DNA of 64,000 nucleotides. Source: CAYZJD01 sp964483455. GTDB taxonomy: Bacteria; Acidobacteriota; Terriglobia; Bryobacterales; Bryobacteraceae. Position numbers and translations under genes: made by a program. Each line of letters starts with the position of its first letter. Within the stretch, counting starts at the first letter, position 1. Positions 33,548 through 41,107 of the stretch are shown in pieces. The stretch is taken from contig CAZACK010000003.1 of assembly GCA_964483455.1 (NCBI GenBank), positions 1 to 64,000 of the forward strand, in the 5' to 3' direction. The notes under the pieces were generated by a model that saw nothing but the letters and a program-made list of their open reading frames with translations, had not been told where the DNA came from and made no database searches.

Positions 33548-36400
33548 TTACAGCGTCTTCAAATACTCGATCAGGTCGTTCAACTGATCCTTGGTCATGT
33601 CGTTCGTCACGCCGTGTTTGTCGTCCGGGTTGTACACGGTCCAGATTTCCTCGAGCGTCGGCGCCATGCCGTTGTGCAGGTACGGCGCCGAATCGTAGAT
33701 GTTGTTCAGATGCGGCGTGTCGAACCTGCCTTGCCGGTCGTGGATGTGACGCGTCCCGATGTCGTGCACCTGCCGGTCGGTGAAGTAGGGAGCGGGATGG
33801 CAGGTCACACAGCGGTTCTGGACTGGGATCTCGCGACCGTCGTTGGTTCGCGTCCGCTCGTAGATCGCCTTGCCGCGCCGCTGCGCGGCGGTCAGACTGG
33901 CCCCGAGCGGACGAAACCGGTTCACCGGCCGCGGAATCGTCGTGACGTAGTAGTCCACCGCCGCCAGTTCTTCCGGTGTAAATGGAGCCCCCCGGGTGAA
34001 GAACATGGCCAGGCGCGGGCCGCATTGCCGCGAGAGGCTCGGGTTTGTCCCTTCCCACTTGAAGGGAGCCGTGTCGAGAACTCCGCGCAGCGTCCGGTTG
34101 TCGACCGGACTTATGCCGACGCCGTCCGCCTCGATGTCGTATGTCATCGCGTCGACATGGCCGTCCGGGTGGCAGGAGTGGCACGAGTACTGACGGCGAA
34201 ACGTGATCCTGGCGTTGTTGAACAAGCGCTCGCCATACCGCGCCTTGCTGATCACCTTCGGACCGCCAAGGTCAATCCTGCCTGCGACCGAAAGCTTCGG
34301 GATATCGATCACGGTCAGCGAATCGTCCAGCGCATTGGTCACGTAAGCAGTAAGGTTGTCCGGGGTAATCAGCAGGCCGCGCGGGCTGGTTTCGACCGCG
34401 ATGTGCTTCACCACGAACTCGCTGGCTTTCCCGAGGTGGTTCGGCAGCACCTCTTCCCGGTCGTATTTTGACGAGCGGGCGATCAGGCCCGTGAGCTTGT
34501 TGATGTCGATTACGGCCACCCGGTTCGTCCCGGAACTGGTCACCAGTGCGTACCGGCCGTCCGGCGTCAAGGCCACGTCGGCGACGTCGGCGAACCCCAT
34601 GTCCGGCTCGTCCAGCAGCACCTGGTCCACCCGCCCGTCTCGCCACAGGACCGCCAGGCCGTTGGTGATAGTCCAGCCCTGCATCAGCCTGGTCATCGGG
34701 ATCAGCGTCTTGGTCCGGTTCAGGGTCGCCAGCGCGAACTTCCCGCTTGGGTGCCAGGCGATGCCCATCATCAGGTTCGCCCCGCGCACTAACCATCGGT
34801 CCTCGATCACTCCACGCTCAGTCTCAATCACCGTGACTTCCGAGACGAAGGGCTCCCGGAAGGCGAAGCGCGACAGCATGTTCGTCGCGGCGATCGCGCT
34901 GCCATCCGGGGAAAGCGCCAGCGACCACGGCCCGCGGCTCGCGCTCAGCGTCTTGGTCTGTTTCAATGTGGCCGCATCGAATACCGAGATATCCCCGGAG
35001 GCGGTGTTCAGCACGTAGAGCAGCCGGCCCTGCCTGTCGGTCAGGACGCCGTGCGGCTCGTCGCCGGCCGCCAGCGTCCCGACGACACGTCGCGCGGCCA
35101 CGTCAATGACGGAGACTGTGTCGTCATGGCGGTTGCTGGCAAAGGCCCGCTTGCCGTCCGGCGTGAACGTCACATCCGCGGGCTGCCCGCCGACCGGAAT
35201 CTCCGCCAGCTTCCGGCGCGTGCCCGTGTCGATGACAATCACCGTGTCGGCGCCTTCGCAAGCGACGTAAAGCTCCTTGCCGCCCGGGTGGAGCGCCAGG
35301 TTTACCGGGGTCTTGTAGCGAGGCGCCTCCGCCGCCGGCGGCAGCTTGTTGGGGTGGCCGAGTCGTTGCAGCGCCTCCTGGAGGTTGAAGGCCTTGCCGT
35401 GCGCTTTCAGGTGGCACCGCAGGCATGAGTCGTGGTTGCCGGTCTGCAAGCCCGCCGACATGGCGGCCCGCTTATCCCGCATGATGGCCTCCGGCATGTA
35501 CTCACTGCCCGGTCCGTGACACGCCTCGCACCCCACGCCTTCATCGATTGCGTACGATTCGAGGTAACCCACATCGCCGCCAGCGTAAGTGGTGTGGCAA
35601 GTCAGACAGGCCGTTTCGCGCTGCGGCTCGCTCTTCAGCCGCTTCAAGGCCGCCATTTCATATGCCTTCGGAGTCGCCAGCACGGACCACCCCTGGGCGT
35701 GCGGACCCTTACGCCACACACTGTACTGGTGGTTCATCATCGGCCCGTCATGGCATTTCCCACATGCTTGTGAGCCCACGTACTGCGGACCGCTCTTGCC
35801 CCTCCCGTCCGCGGCCATTGGCTTCGGGATTGATCCCATCATCGCGTGAGCCGGAGTCGGGTGAGCGATACTCTGCATGGCCGCTTTCATTTCGACCCTC
35901 GGCGTGCGCAAAACGGCGACGTGCGACCCCTTCTCGATGTGACACGTCATGCATTCCTTCTCGGTGGGCATGCGAAGTCCCGCCCTCATTGCTGCCTCGC
36001 GATTCCGCATGACGTTCTCCGCCATGTACTCGCTGCCGGGACCGTGGCAGGCCTCGCACTGCACTCCCTCTTCGAGCCGGAAGGTGTCATCTTTCTCCCA
36101 AGCCTCCGCGTTGTACGCGGTCGCATGGCAGCCGAGGCAAATCGCCGCTTGTTGCGGCTCCTGCCGCAGGCCGCTGATGGCGGCAATCTCCTTGGACTCG
36201 GGCCGAGCCAGCGCGGCGTAGGCCTGGCTGTGCTTGGAGTGGAGCCACAGGCTGTACTGGTCGCCCATGCCTTTGCCGGCGTGGCAACCGCCGCAAGCCC
36301 GCGAACCGACGTAGACGGGCTTCTTCGCCTGCGCCATCAGCAGCGCGGCGAACAGCCCGAATGCCAGGCCGCTCACCAGCAGAGTCGCCTTCCACTTCAT
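33548..36400 (-). CDS. multihaem cytochrome c - YVTN beta-propeller - dihaem cytochrome fusion protein
   Basis: 950 residues with signal peptide (LLVSGLAFGLFAALLMAQA). Ten CXXCH haem motifs are visible. Eight form two similar four-haem modules related to cytochrome c554: module 1 at about residues 36, 88, 115 and 150, and module 2 at about 213, 265, 291 and 326 (each ends in a GPGSEYM... then C-x2-CH). A YVTN propeller occupies about 360-720 (LALHPGGKELYVACEGADTV, NRHDDTVSVIDVAARRVV). The C-terminus carries two more motifs at about 740 and 864 with the DiHaem cytochrome peroxidase/MauG-like features (GRAIYERTRTNDG-type helix, PHLNNIYDSAPYLHNG). Likely an exported electron-transfer or oxidation enzyme; partners unknown. 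It overlaps the UnbV gene by 4 bases. Confidence 0.88.
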   Translation of the reverse strand: MKWKATLLVSGLAFGLFAALLMAQAKKPVYVGSRACGGCHAGKGMGDQYSLWLHSKHSQAYAALARPESKEIAAISGLRQEPQQAAICLGCHATAYNAEAWEKDDTFRLEEGVQCEACHGPGSEYMAENVMRNREAAMRAGLRMPTEKECMTCHIEKGSHVAVLRTPRVEMKAAMQSIAHPTPAHAMMGSIPKPMAADGRGKSGPQYVGSQACGKCHDGPMMNHQYSVWRKGPHAQGWSVLATPKAYEMAALKRLKSEPQRETACLTCHTTYAGGDVGYLESYAIDEGVGCEACHGPGSEYMPEAIMRDKRAAMSAGLQTGNHDSCLRCHLKAHGKAFNLQEALQRLGHPNKLPPAAEAPRYKTPVNLALHPGGKELYVACEGADTVIVIDTGTRRKLAEIPVGGQPADVTFTPDGKRAFASNRHDDTVSVIDVAARRVVGTLAAGDEPHGVLTDRQGRLLYVLNTASGDISVFDAATLKQTKTLSASRGPWSLALSPDGSAIAATNMLSRFAFREPFVSEVTVIETERGVIEDRWLVRGANLMMGIAWHPSGKFALATLNRTKTLIPMTRLMQGWTITNGLAVLWRDGRVDQVLLDEPDMGFADVADVALTPDGRYALVTSSGTNRVAVIDINKLTGLIARSSKYDREEVLPNHLGKASEFVVKHIAVETSPRGLLITPDNLTAYVTNALDDSLTVIDIPKLSVAGRIDLGGPKVISKARYGERLFNNARITFRRQYSCHSCHPDGHVDAMTYDIEADGVGISPVDNRTLRGVLDTAPFKWEGTNPSLSRQCGPRLAMFFTRGAPFTPEELAAVDYYVTTIPRPVNRFRPLGASLTAAQRRGKAIYERTRTNDGREIPVQNRCVTCHPAPYFTDRQVHDIGTRHIHDRQGRFDTPHLNNIYDSAPYLHNGMAPTLEEIWTVYNPDDKHGVTNDMTKDQLNDLIEYLKTL

Positions 36401-38037
36401 GACTTCGCTCCGTTCAACTTTGCCTCCCGCACCGGCTTCAGGAACTGGTTCGCCTTGACCTGACCGAGCTTCTCCACCGTGCCATCGGGCCAGCGGATTT
36501 CAACCTCGGCCTCGGGGGCCTTGCCCAGGCCGAAGTGCAGCCGCGGGTCGCCCTGTCCCAGGTAGCCGCGCGTGGGCATCACGTCGTCAAACAGCTTGAC
36601 GGCGCCCGCGGTCACCATGACTCTTGCCCCGATCGCGTCCCGCTCGCCGGTCGCGAACTTCAACATCGGCCTTACGTTCAGCCAGTTGTTCCGGTTCCCG
36701 CCGTCGTTCCGCAGCACCTTGGCGTCGTCGTTGATGTTGACGATCACCACGTCGACATCGCCGTCATTGTCGAAATCGGCCCAGGTGCCGCCACGGCCGA
36801 CGTATTTCTCAAAGAAGTACTGACCGGACTGCCGCGAGACATCCTCGAACGTGCCGTCGCCCTTGTTTCGGACGAGCGTATCTTCCTGGACGTACTCGTG
36901 GTGCGCGTTGCCGTGCACCGTCAGGATGTCGAGCCAGCCGTCGTTGTCGTAGTCGAACAGGATCGCCGCCCAGCCCGCGTACTGCCCCATCACTACCGAC
37001 AGGCCCGCCGTCGCAGTCCTGTCCTTGAACCCGCGCGGCCCCTGCATCATGAGGCTGCAATAGCTCAGGTCCGGCACGAAGATGTCCAGCAGACCGTTGC
37101 GATCGATGTCGCCGATGGCCGGCCCCATCGACGCCACACCCTGCCCGTTCTCGCCGAACGCGATCCCGAGCTGTAGCGCCTTCTCCACGAACGTCCCGTT
37201 GCCGGTGTTCTCGAAGAAATAGTTCTCCATCGCGTCGTTGGCGACGTAGATGTCCAGCAGCCCGTCGTTGTTGATGTCCGCCGACCCGGCGCTCATACCG
37301 CGCCCGTCCGGTCTGCTCACTCCGGCTTCCTTTGTAACGTCGGTGAACGTTCCGTCTCGGTTGTTCCGGAACAGAGCGTCGTCCTGCCCGCCGTAGCTCA
37401 GCGGCCCCGGATATCCCGCCGCCGGGTAGAAATCGCGGAACTTGCCGTCGTCGTACAGAAGGTAATTGCAGACGTACACATCCAACCAGCCGTCGTTGTT
37501 GTAGTCGAACCAGACGGCCGACAGGCTCCAGCGGGAATCGTCCAGGCCCGCCGGTTTCGAAACATCCGTGAAGGTCCCGTCGCCGCTGTTGCGGTACAGG
37601 ATGTTGGGCCCGTAGTTGAGGACGTAAAGATCCGTGTCGCCGTCGTTGTCGTAGTCGGCGGCCGAGCAGCCGGTGCTGAAGATCCCCTTGCCGTCAACCC
37701 CCGCCGCCTCGGTGACGTCCGTGAACGTTCCGTTGGCGTTGTTCTTGTACAGCTTGTTGAACAACTTCCCGCGCAGGTCGCGGCCCTCGTTGTCGCTGAC
37801 GTTTTTCGTCCACGTGCCGGTGACGAAGTACAGGTCCTGGAAGCCGTCGTTGTTGTAGTCGAACGTGCAGGCGCCGCCGCCGGTACCCTCGACGATGTTG
37901 TCGAGGTGGTGGTCCCCGTAGCTGTGCCGGAACGAGACGCCCCCGTCCTTGCCGATCTCGGTGAAGACCGGCAGCTCGGCCGGCGCCGCGGCGAGCAGCG
38001 CCGCGCCGGCGAGCCACAGCACGTTCGGCCGTTTCAT
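36397..38037 (-). CDS. FG-GAP/VCBS-repeat protein with C-terminal ASPIC/UnbV domain
   Basis: 546 residues, signal peptide at the ATG ending at 38037 (VLWLAGAALLAAAPA). At least six integrin-like FG-GAP/VCBS repeats carry the calcium-binding loop DxNxDGxxD (FDYNNDGFQDLYF, ADYDNDGDTDLYVL, FDYNNDGWLDVYVC, ADINNDGLLDIYVA, FDYDNDGWLDILTV, ADFDNDGDVDVVIV). The C-terminal ASPIC/UnbV domain shows GARVMVTAG and EVEIRWPDGTVEKLG. These are abundant exported proteins of Acidobacteria and Planctomycetes with unknown function, probably forming a calcium-dependent propeller. Overlaps both operon neighbours by 4 bases. Confidence 0.92.
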   Translation of the reverse strand: MKRPNVLWLAGAALLAAAPAELPVFTEIGKDGGVSFRHSYGDHHLDNIVEGTGGGACTFDYNNDGFQDLYFVTGTWTKNVSDNEGRDLRGKLFNKLYKNNANGTFTDVTEAAGVDGKGIFSTGCSAADYDNDGDTDLYVLNYGPNILYRNSGDGTFTDVSKPAGLDDSRWSLSAVWFDYNNDGWLDVYVCNYLLYDDGKFRDFYPAAGYPGPLSYGGQDDALFRNNRDGTFTDVTKEAGVSRPDGRGMSAGSADINNDGLLDIYVANDAMENYFFENTGNGTFVEKALQLGIAFGENGQGVASMGPAIGDIDRNGLLDIFVPDLSYCSLMMQGPRGFKDRTATAGLSVVMGQYAGWAAILFDYDNDGWLDILTVHGNAHHEYVQEDTLVRNKGDGTFEDVSRQSGQYFFEKYVGRGGTWADFDNDGDVDVVIVNINDDAKVLRNDGGNRNNWLNVRPMLKFATGERDAIGARVMVTAGAVKLFDDVMPTRGYLGQGDPRLHFGLGKAPEAEVEIRWPDGTVEKLGQVKANQFLKPVREAKLNGAKS

Positions 38038-39848
38038 CGACCACCTCCTGATGGTGTTGCTTTGGAGCCGGGGCGCCGCACGTGCGCCGCCTCTTCCTCC
38101 GCGTGCGCCCCCAGGTCGATCCATTCCACAAAGGTGCGGCGCTCCGCCTCGGTGAGCGGCGTCGAGCCTTCCGGTGGCATCTTGCGGGTCTTCATCGCCG
38201 CCGGGGCCGGACGGTCCCACGGCCGGGAGGTGTTCCGTCCGAAAAGACTCCAGATCAGCGGGCTGGTGCGCGCGCGCCCGGGGTGTACGTACTTCGCCAT
38301 CGCCTTGGGATCATCCGCCTTCGGCGGCACCGCGCCGCCGTGACAAGCCGCGTCGCCGCACTTCGCCGCCAGAATCGGCTTGACGTCCTTCTCGAACTCC
38401 ACCGACCGCCGCCGGGCCGGCGGCAACGTCAGCGGGATGGAGGGTCTTGTCAGCGCTTTGGCCAGCCGGTTCTCCGGCGTCAGATCGCCGTCTTCGTGAC
38501 AACCGATGCACCCGCGGGCCTCCTTGTTCTTCACCCAAATCCAATCGCTTGCGCGCAGCGCCAGCCCGTCGGTGTCCAGCGTCTGCACTTTGAACGGGAC
38601 GTTCGCCGGAAGCTGCACGTTGAACGAGCCGTCCTCCTCGACGTTGATCTCGCCGAGAAAGCGGGTCCGCATCGCCGGCGGGATTCCCTCGATCAGCCGC
38701 ACGCGCTTCACTGTTCCGGGCGGCATCCACTCGCGGTTCGCCAGGTCTGAAACATACACGTCCAGGCAGTACAGCCGGCCGGTGGGATCGTTCTCGTCCA
38801 CCACCGACGCGCGCCCGTCCGGCTCCTCCCGCTCCGCCAACAGTTTCGGCTGCACATCATGCCGTTGGGGATCGTCGTAGACGCCGGCCAGCCGCTGCGT
38901 CGCCGGATCGAACCGCCAGATCCCGTGCGTCATTGTGGCGGCCGCGCGCCGCGCCACCAGGACCCCGCCCTTTGGCAGCGGCGACGGAGAATGAAAATAG
39001 CCCTGCGCCGGCAGCGTCAGCTTTCGATACGAATGCAGGTTCCTCCGCAGCGCCACCGCCGCCAGCGTGCCTTCACCGTTCCAGCCGGGATTGCCCGGCT
39101 CCACGAATACCGCCAGCCGGTCGGCCGTAACCGCCGGCATCCGCTTCCTCGGCCCGCCCTCATCGGCGGAGTAAACCGCGTAATCGGTCCCGTCGAGATT
39201 AACCCCGAACAGCCCCAACCGCTCCGTGGCGCCGCGTTCCAGCCGGTCGCGCTGCCAGCCGGCGAACAGAATGCGCCCGTCCGGCGCCAGGAAAGGGTCC
39301 ATGGCTCCGCCCGGATTATACGTCAGCCTGCGAACCAGAGTGCCGTCGAACTTGCAGGAATACAGGTTCGGCGCGCCGTCCGCGTCGTACTCGACGAAAG
39401 TCACCTGCCGCCAGGGACTCTCGAAGGCGATGTTGTAAAACAGCGATTGATAGATCGGGTTTCGGCAGTCGCCCGGTTCTTGCGTGATTTGACGCTGCTC
39501 GGAGCCGTCCGCCCGCATCTCGAAAATCTGCCAGCGATCCGAGGCCTGGCGCCTGGCAGCGAACAGAATCCGCTTCCCGTCGATTGACACCTCCGGATCG
39601 GCGGCGCTGTGGAATCCTTCGGTCAGCACCCGAAGCGAACCATCCGGCATCAACCGCGCGATCCGCGCCCCTTCGTAAGTTGCGGTCTTGATGCCCGGCG
39701 CGAGTTGCGTGAACACCACGCCGGCATGTCCCGGCGCGAGCAAGGAAAGTCCGCTGAGGCCCGTCGGCTGCTGCCCTCCGCCGCACACGACGGCGGCCAG
39801 CAGCGCTGCTGCCAGGGTGCTCGAAGACTCCGTTACGAGACCGCGCAT
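38034..39848 (-). CDS. HzsA-related exported propeller/cytochrome protein
   Basis: 604 residues from the ATG ending at 39848, the start that gives a usable signal sequence (LAAALLAAVVCGGG). Residues about 30-400 form a TolB/WD40-like propeller (GVVFTQLAPG, PEVSIDGKRILFAAR, FEMRADGSEQRQIT, FLAPDGRILFAGW). A middle domain resembles the hydrazine synthase alpha middle domain seen in many HzsA-related proteins (GRLYCLDVYVSD, GEINVEEDGSFNVQLPANVP, RGCIGCHEDGD with one CXXCH). A C-terminal segment FEKDVKPILAAKCGDAACH carries a CX4CH variant, followed by a MPPEG block of PSCyt-type domains. True hydrazine synthesis is not implied, because the other subunits are absent. First gene of the coupled operon; the DAHP synthase ends 38 bases upstream. 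Confidence 0.82.
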   Translation of the reverse strand: MRGLVTESSSTLAAALLAAVVCGGGQQPTGLSGLSLLAPGHAGVVFTQLAPGIKTATYEGARIARLMPDGSLRVLTEGFHSAADPEVSIDGKRILFAARRQASDRWQIFEMRADGSEQRQITQEPGDCRNPIYQSLFYNIAFESPWRQVTFVEYDADGAPNLYSCKFDGTLVRRLTYNPGGAMDPFLAPDGRILFAGWQRDRLERGATERLGLFGVNLDGTDYAVYSADEGGPRKRMPAVTADRLAVFVEPGNPGWNGEGTLAAVALRRNLHSYRKLTLPAQGYFHSPSPLPKGGVLVARRAAATMTHGIWRFDPATQRLAGVYDDPQRHDVQPKLLAEREEPDGRASVVDENDPTGRLYCLDVYVSDLANREWMPPGTVKRVRLIEGIPPAMRTRFLGEINVEEDGSFNVQLPANVPFKVQTLDTDGLALRASDWIWVKNKEARGCIGCHEDGDLTPENRLAKALTRPSIPLTLPPARRRSVEFEKDVKPILAAKCGDAACHGGAVPPKADDPKAMAKYVHPGRARTSPLIWSLFGRNTSRPWDRPAPAAMKTRKMPPEGSTPLTEAERRTFVEWIDLGAHAEEEAAHVRRPGSKATPSGGGR

Positions 39849-39886
39849 AATTCTATGGTGAGCACGAAGCGTGCCAAAGCCGAGGT

Positions 39887-40636
39887 TCACGCCCGGGTCG
39901 CGAACACCGCCGAGCGCGCCTCCTTCCAGATCCGCAAATGCGGCTGAAGCTCGGCCAACAGCTCCTCGAAATCAGCCGTGCCGAGCGTCTGCTCGGCGTC
40001 GCTCCAGGCCGCTTCCGCATGATGGTGAACCTCAATGAGCAGCCCGTCGGCCCCGACGGCGACCCCCGCCTTGGACAGCGCGGGCACCAGGTCGCGCCGC
40101 CCGCTGGCGTGGCTCGGATCGAGGATCACAGGCAGCCCGGTGAGTTTCTTGAGCAGCGGTATGGCCGCGATGTCGCATGTATTCCGCGTCGCTGTCCCGT
40201 ACGTGCGAATCCCCCGCTCGCACAACACGATCTCCTCCGCCCCGTTTCCGGCGAGGAACTCCGCCGCCTCGATCATTTCTTCGATCGTCGCCACCATGCC
40301 CCGCTTGAGCAGGATCGGACGGCCCGTCCGGGCCGCCGCCCGGAGCAGCGCCTCGTTCTCCATGCTCCGCGAGCCGATTTGTAGCATGTCCGCATAGGCA
40401 GCCACCAGGTGCGCCTGGGTGTCGCTCATCACTTCCGTCACCACTGGCAGGCCGGTGACCTCGCGGGCTTTGGCCAGCAACTCCAAACCGCGTTCGCCGA
40501 GACCCTGAAACGAATACGGCGAGGTTCGCGGCTTGAACGCCCCGCCTCGCAGCACCCGGGCGCCCGCCCGGGCGACCGAACGCGCCGTCTCCAGAAGCTG
40601 ACCTTCGGTCTCCACGGCGCACGGCCCCGCCATCAC
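39887..40636 (-). CDS. aroF: 3-deoxy-7-phosphoheptulonate (DAHP) synthase, type I-beta-like
   Basis: A TIM-barrel DAHP synthase; 249 residues from the ATG ending at 40636. Family signatures are VVMAGPCAVET (just at the start), RGGAFKPRTSPYSFQGLGE, GLPVVTEVMSD, LLKRGMVATIEEMIEAAEF, VLCERGIRTYGTATRNTCDI, VILDPSHASGRRDLV and GADGLLIEVH. It condenses phosphoenolpyruvate and erythrose-4-phosphate at the head of aromatic synthesis. The annotated ATG is inside the first beta strand; the same frame upstream reads RARSQFRLGDTEIGGDEFV, which belongs to the family, so the true start is further 5' (a CTG ending at 40702, or an ATG at 40742 in another frame). No N-terminal ACT/FL regulatory domain is present. 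Confidence 0.85.
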   Translation of the reverse strand: MMAGPCAVETEGQLLETARSVARAGARVLRGGAFKPRTSPYSFQGLGERGLELLAKAREVTGLPVVTEVMSDTQAHLVAAYADMLQIGSRSMENEALLRAAARTGRPILLKRGMVATIEEMIEAAEFLAGNGAEEIVLCERGIRTYGTATRNTCDIAAIPLLKKLTGLPVILDPSHASGRRDLVPALSKAGVAVGADGLLIEVHHHAEAAWSDAEQTLGTADFEELLAELQPHLRIWKEARSAVFATRA

Positions 40637-40737
40637 GACGAATTCGTCGCCGCCGATTTCCGTGTCGCCAAGCCTGAACTGCGAGCGAGCCCTAACCAGG
40701 GTTTCTAGTCTCCAACTCTGAAACTCTTCTGGAGTTG

Positions 40738-40766
40738 AGCATACTCAAACCAGGGGCGTTTTGCAA
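40738..40766 (-). promoter_or_regulatory. predicted sigma-70-like promoter for the DAHP synthase gene
   Basis: On the minus strand TTGCAA (40766-40761) is followed after 17 bases by TATGCT (40743-40738), a fair match to the -35/-10 consensus, in a locally AT-rich stretch. It lies about 35-40 bases upstream of the point where family-like coding begins (about 40702). A small AACTC/GAGTT hairpin follows it. Confidence 0.4.
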
Positions 40767-41107
40767 GGGAAAGATCAATAGTATCAATCAATTAGCAGAA
40801 AACTATGAAACGAACTCGGGCGCGCTGCCCCGCGATTGGCGCCTCGGGCGGCAACCGTCACTTCGACCCACTTGCGGTAAAGGTCCGGACTGGACGGCGC
40901 CAAGGTGAACAGCCGGACCAGCGAGGTCCAGATCGAATTCCTCGATGGACTCTTCCTCGGGTCAGATGCCAGCGGGTCCCGCGTCGGCCTTCATTTCCAA
41001 CGGGAAGAGTGCTTCACCGCAGAGCCGCGGAGAGCGCAGAGAACGGTTTCACCAGCCAGACGCCGCGGACACCAAGCCTGCTTTGTGTCCCGGTGGTAAG
41101 AATCTTC
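40767..41107. other. intergenic region without gene
   Basis: About 340 bases between the aroF promoter area and the GH20 stop. Open frames here have no coding character. The only recognisable structure is the dispersed 30-base repeat at 41012-41041. The left 50 bases are AT-rich. Confidence 0.5.
41012..41041 (+). repeat. dispersed intergenic 30-base repeat, copy 2
   Basis: Reverse complement of the 8940-8969 string with about three differences. It contains GCTTCACCGCAGAGCCGCGG. Intergenic, near the 3' end of the GH20 gene. Confidence 0.6.

Noticed and set aside
38034..39848. True hydrazine synthase (anammox)
   Set aside because: Only a related middle domain is present; beta and gamma subunits and hydrazine dehydrogenase are absent.
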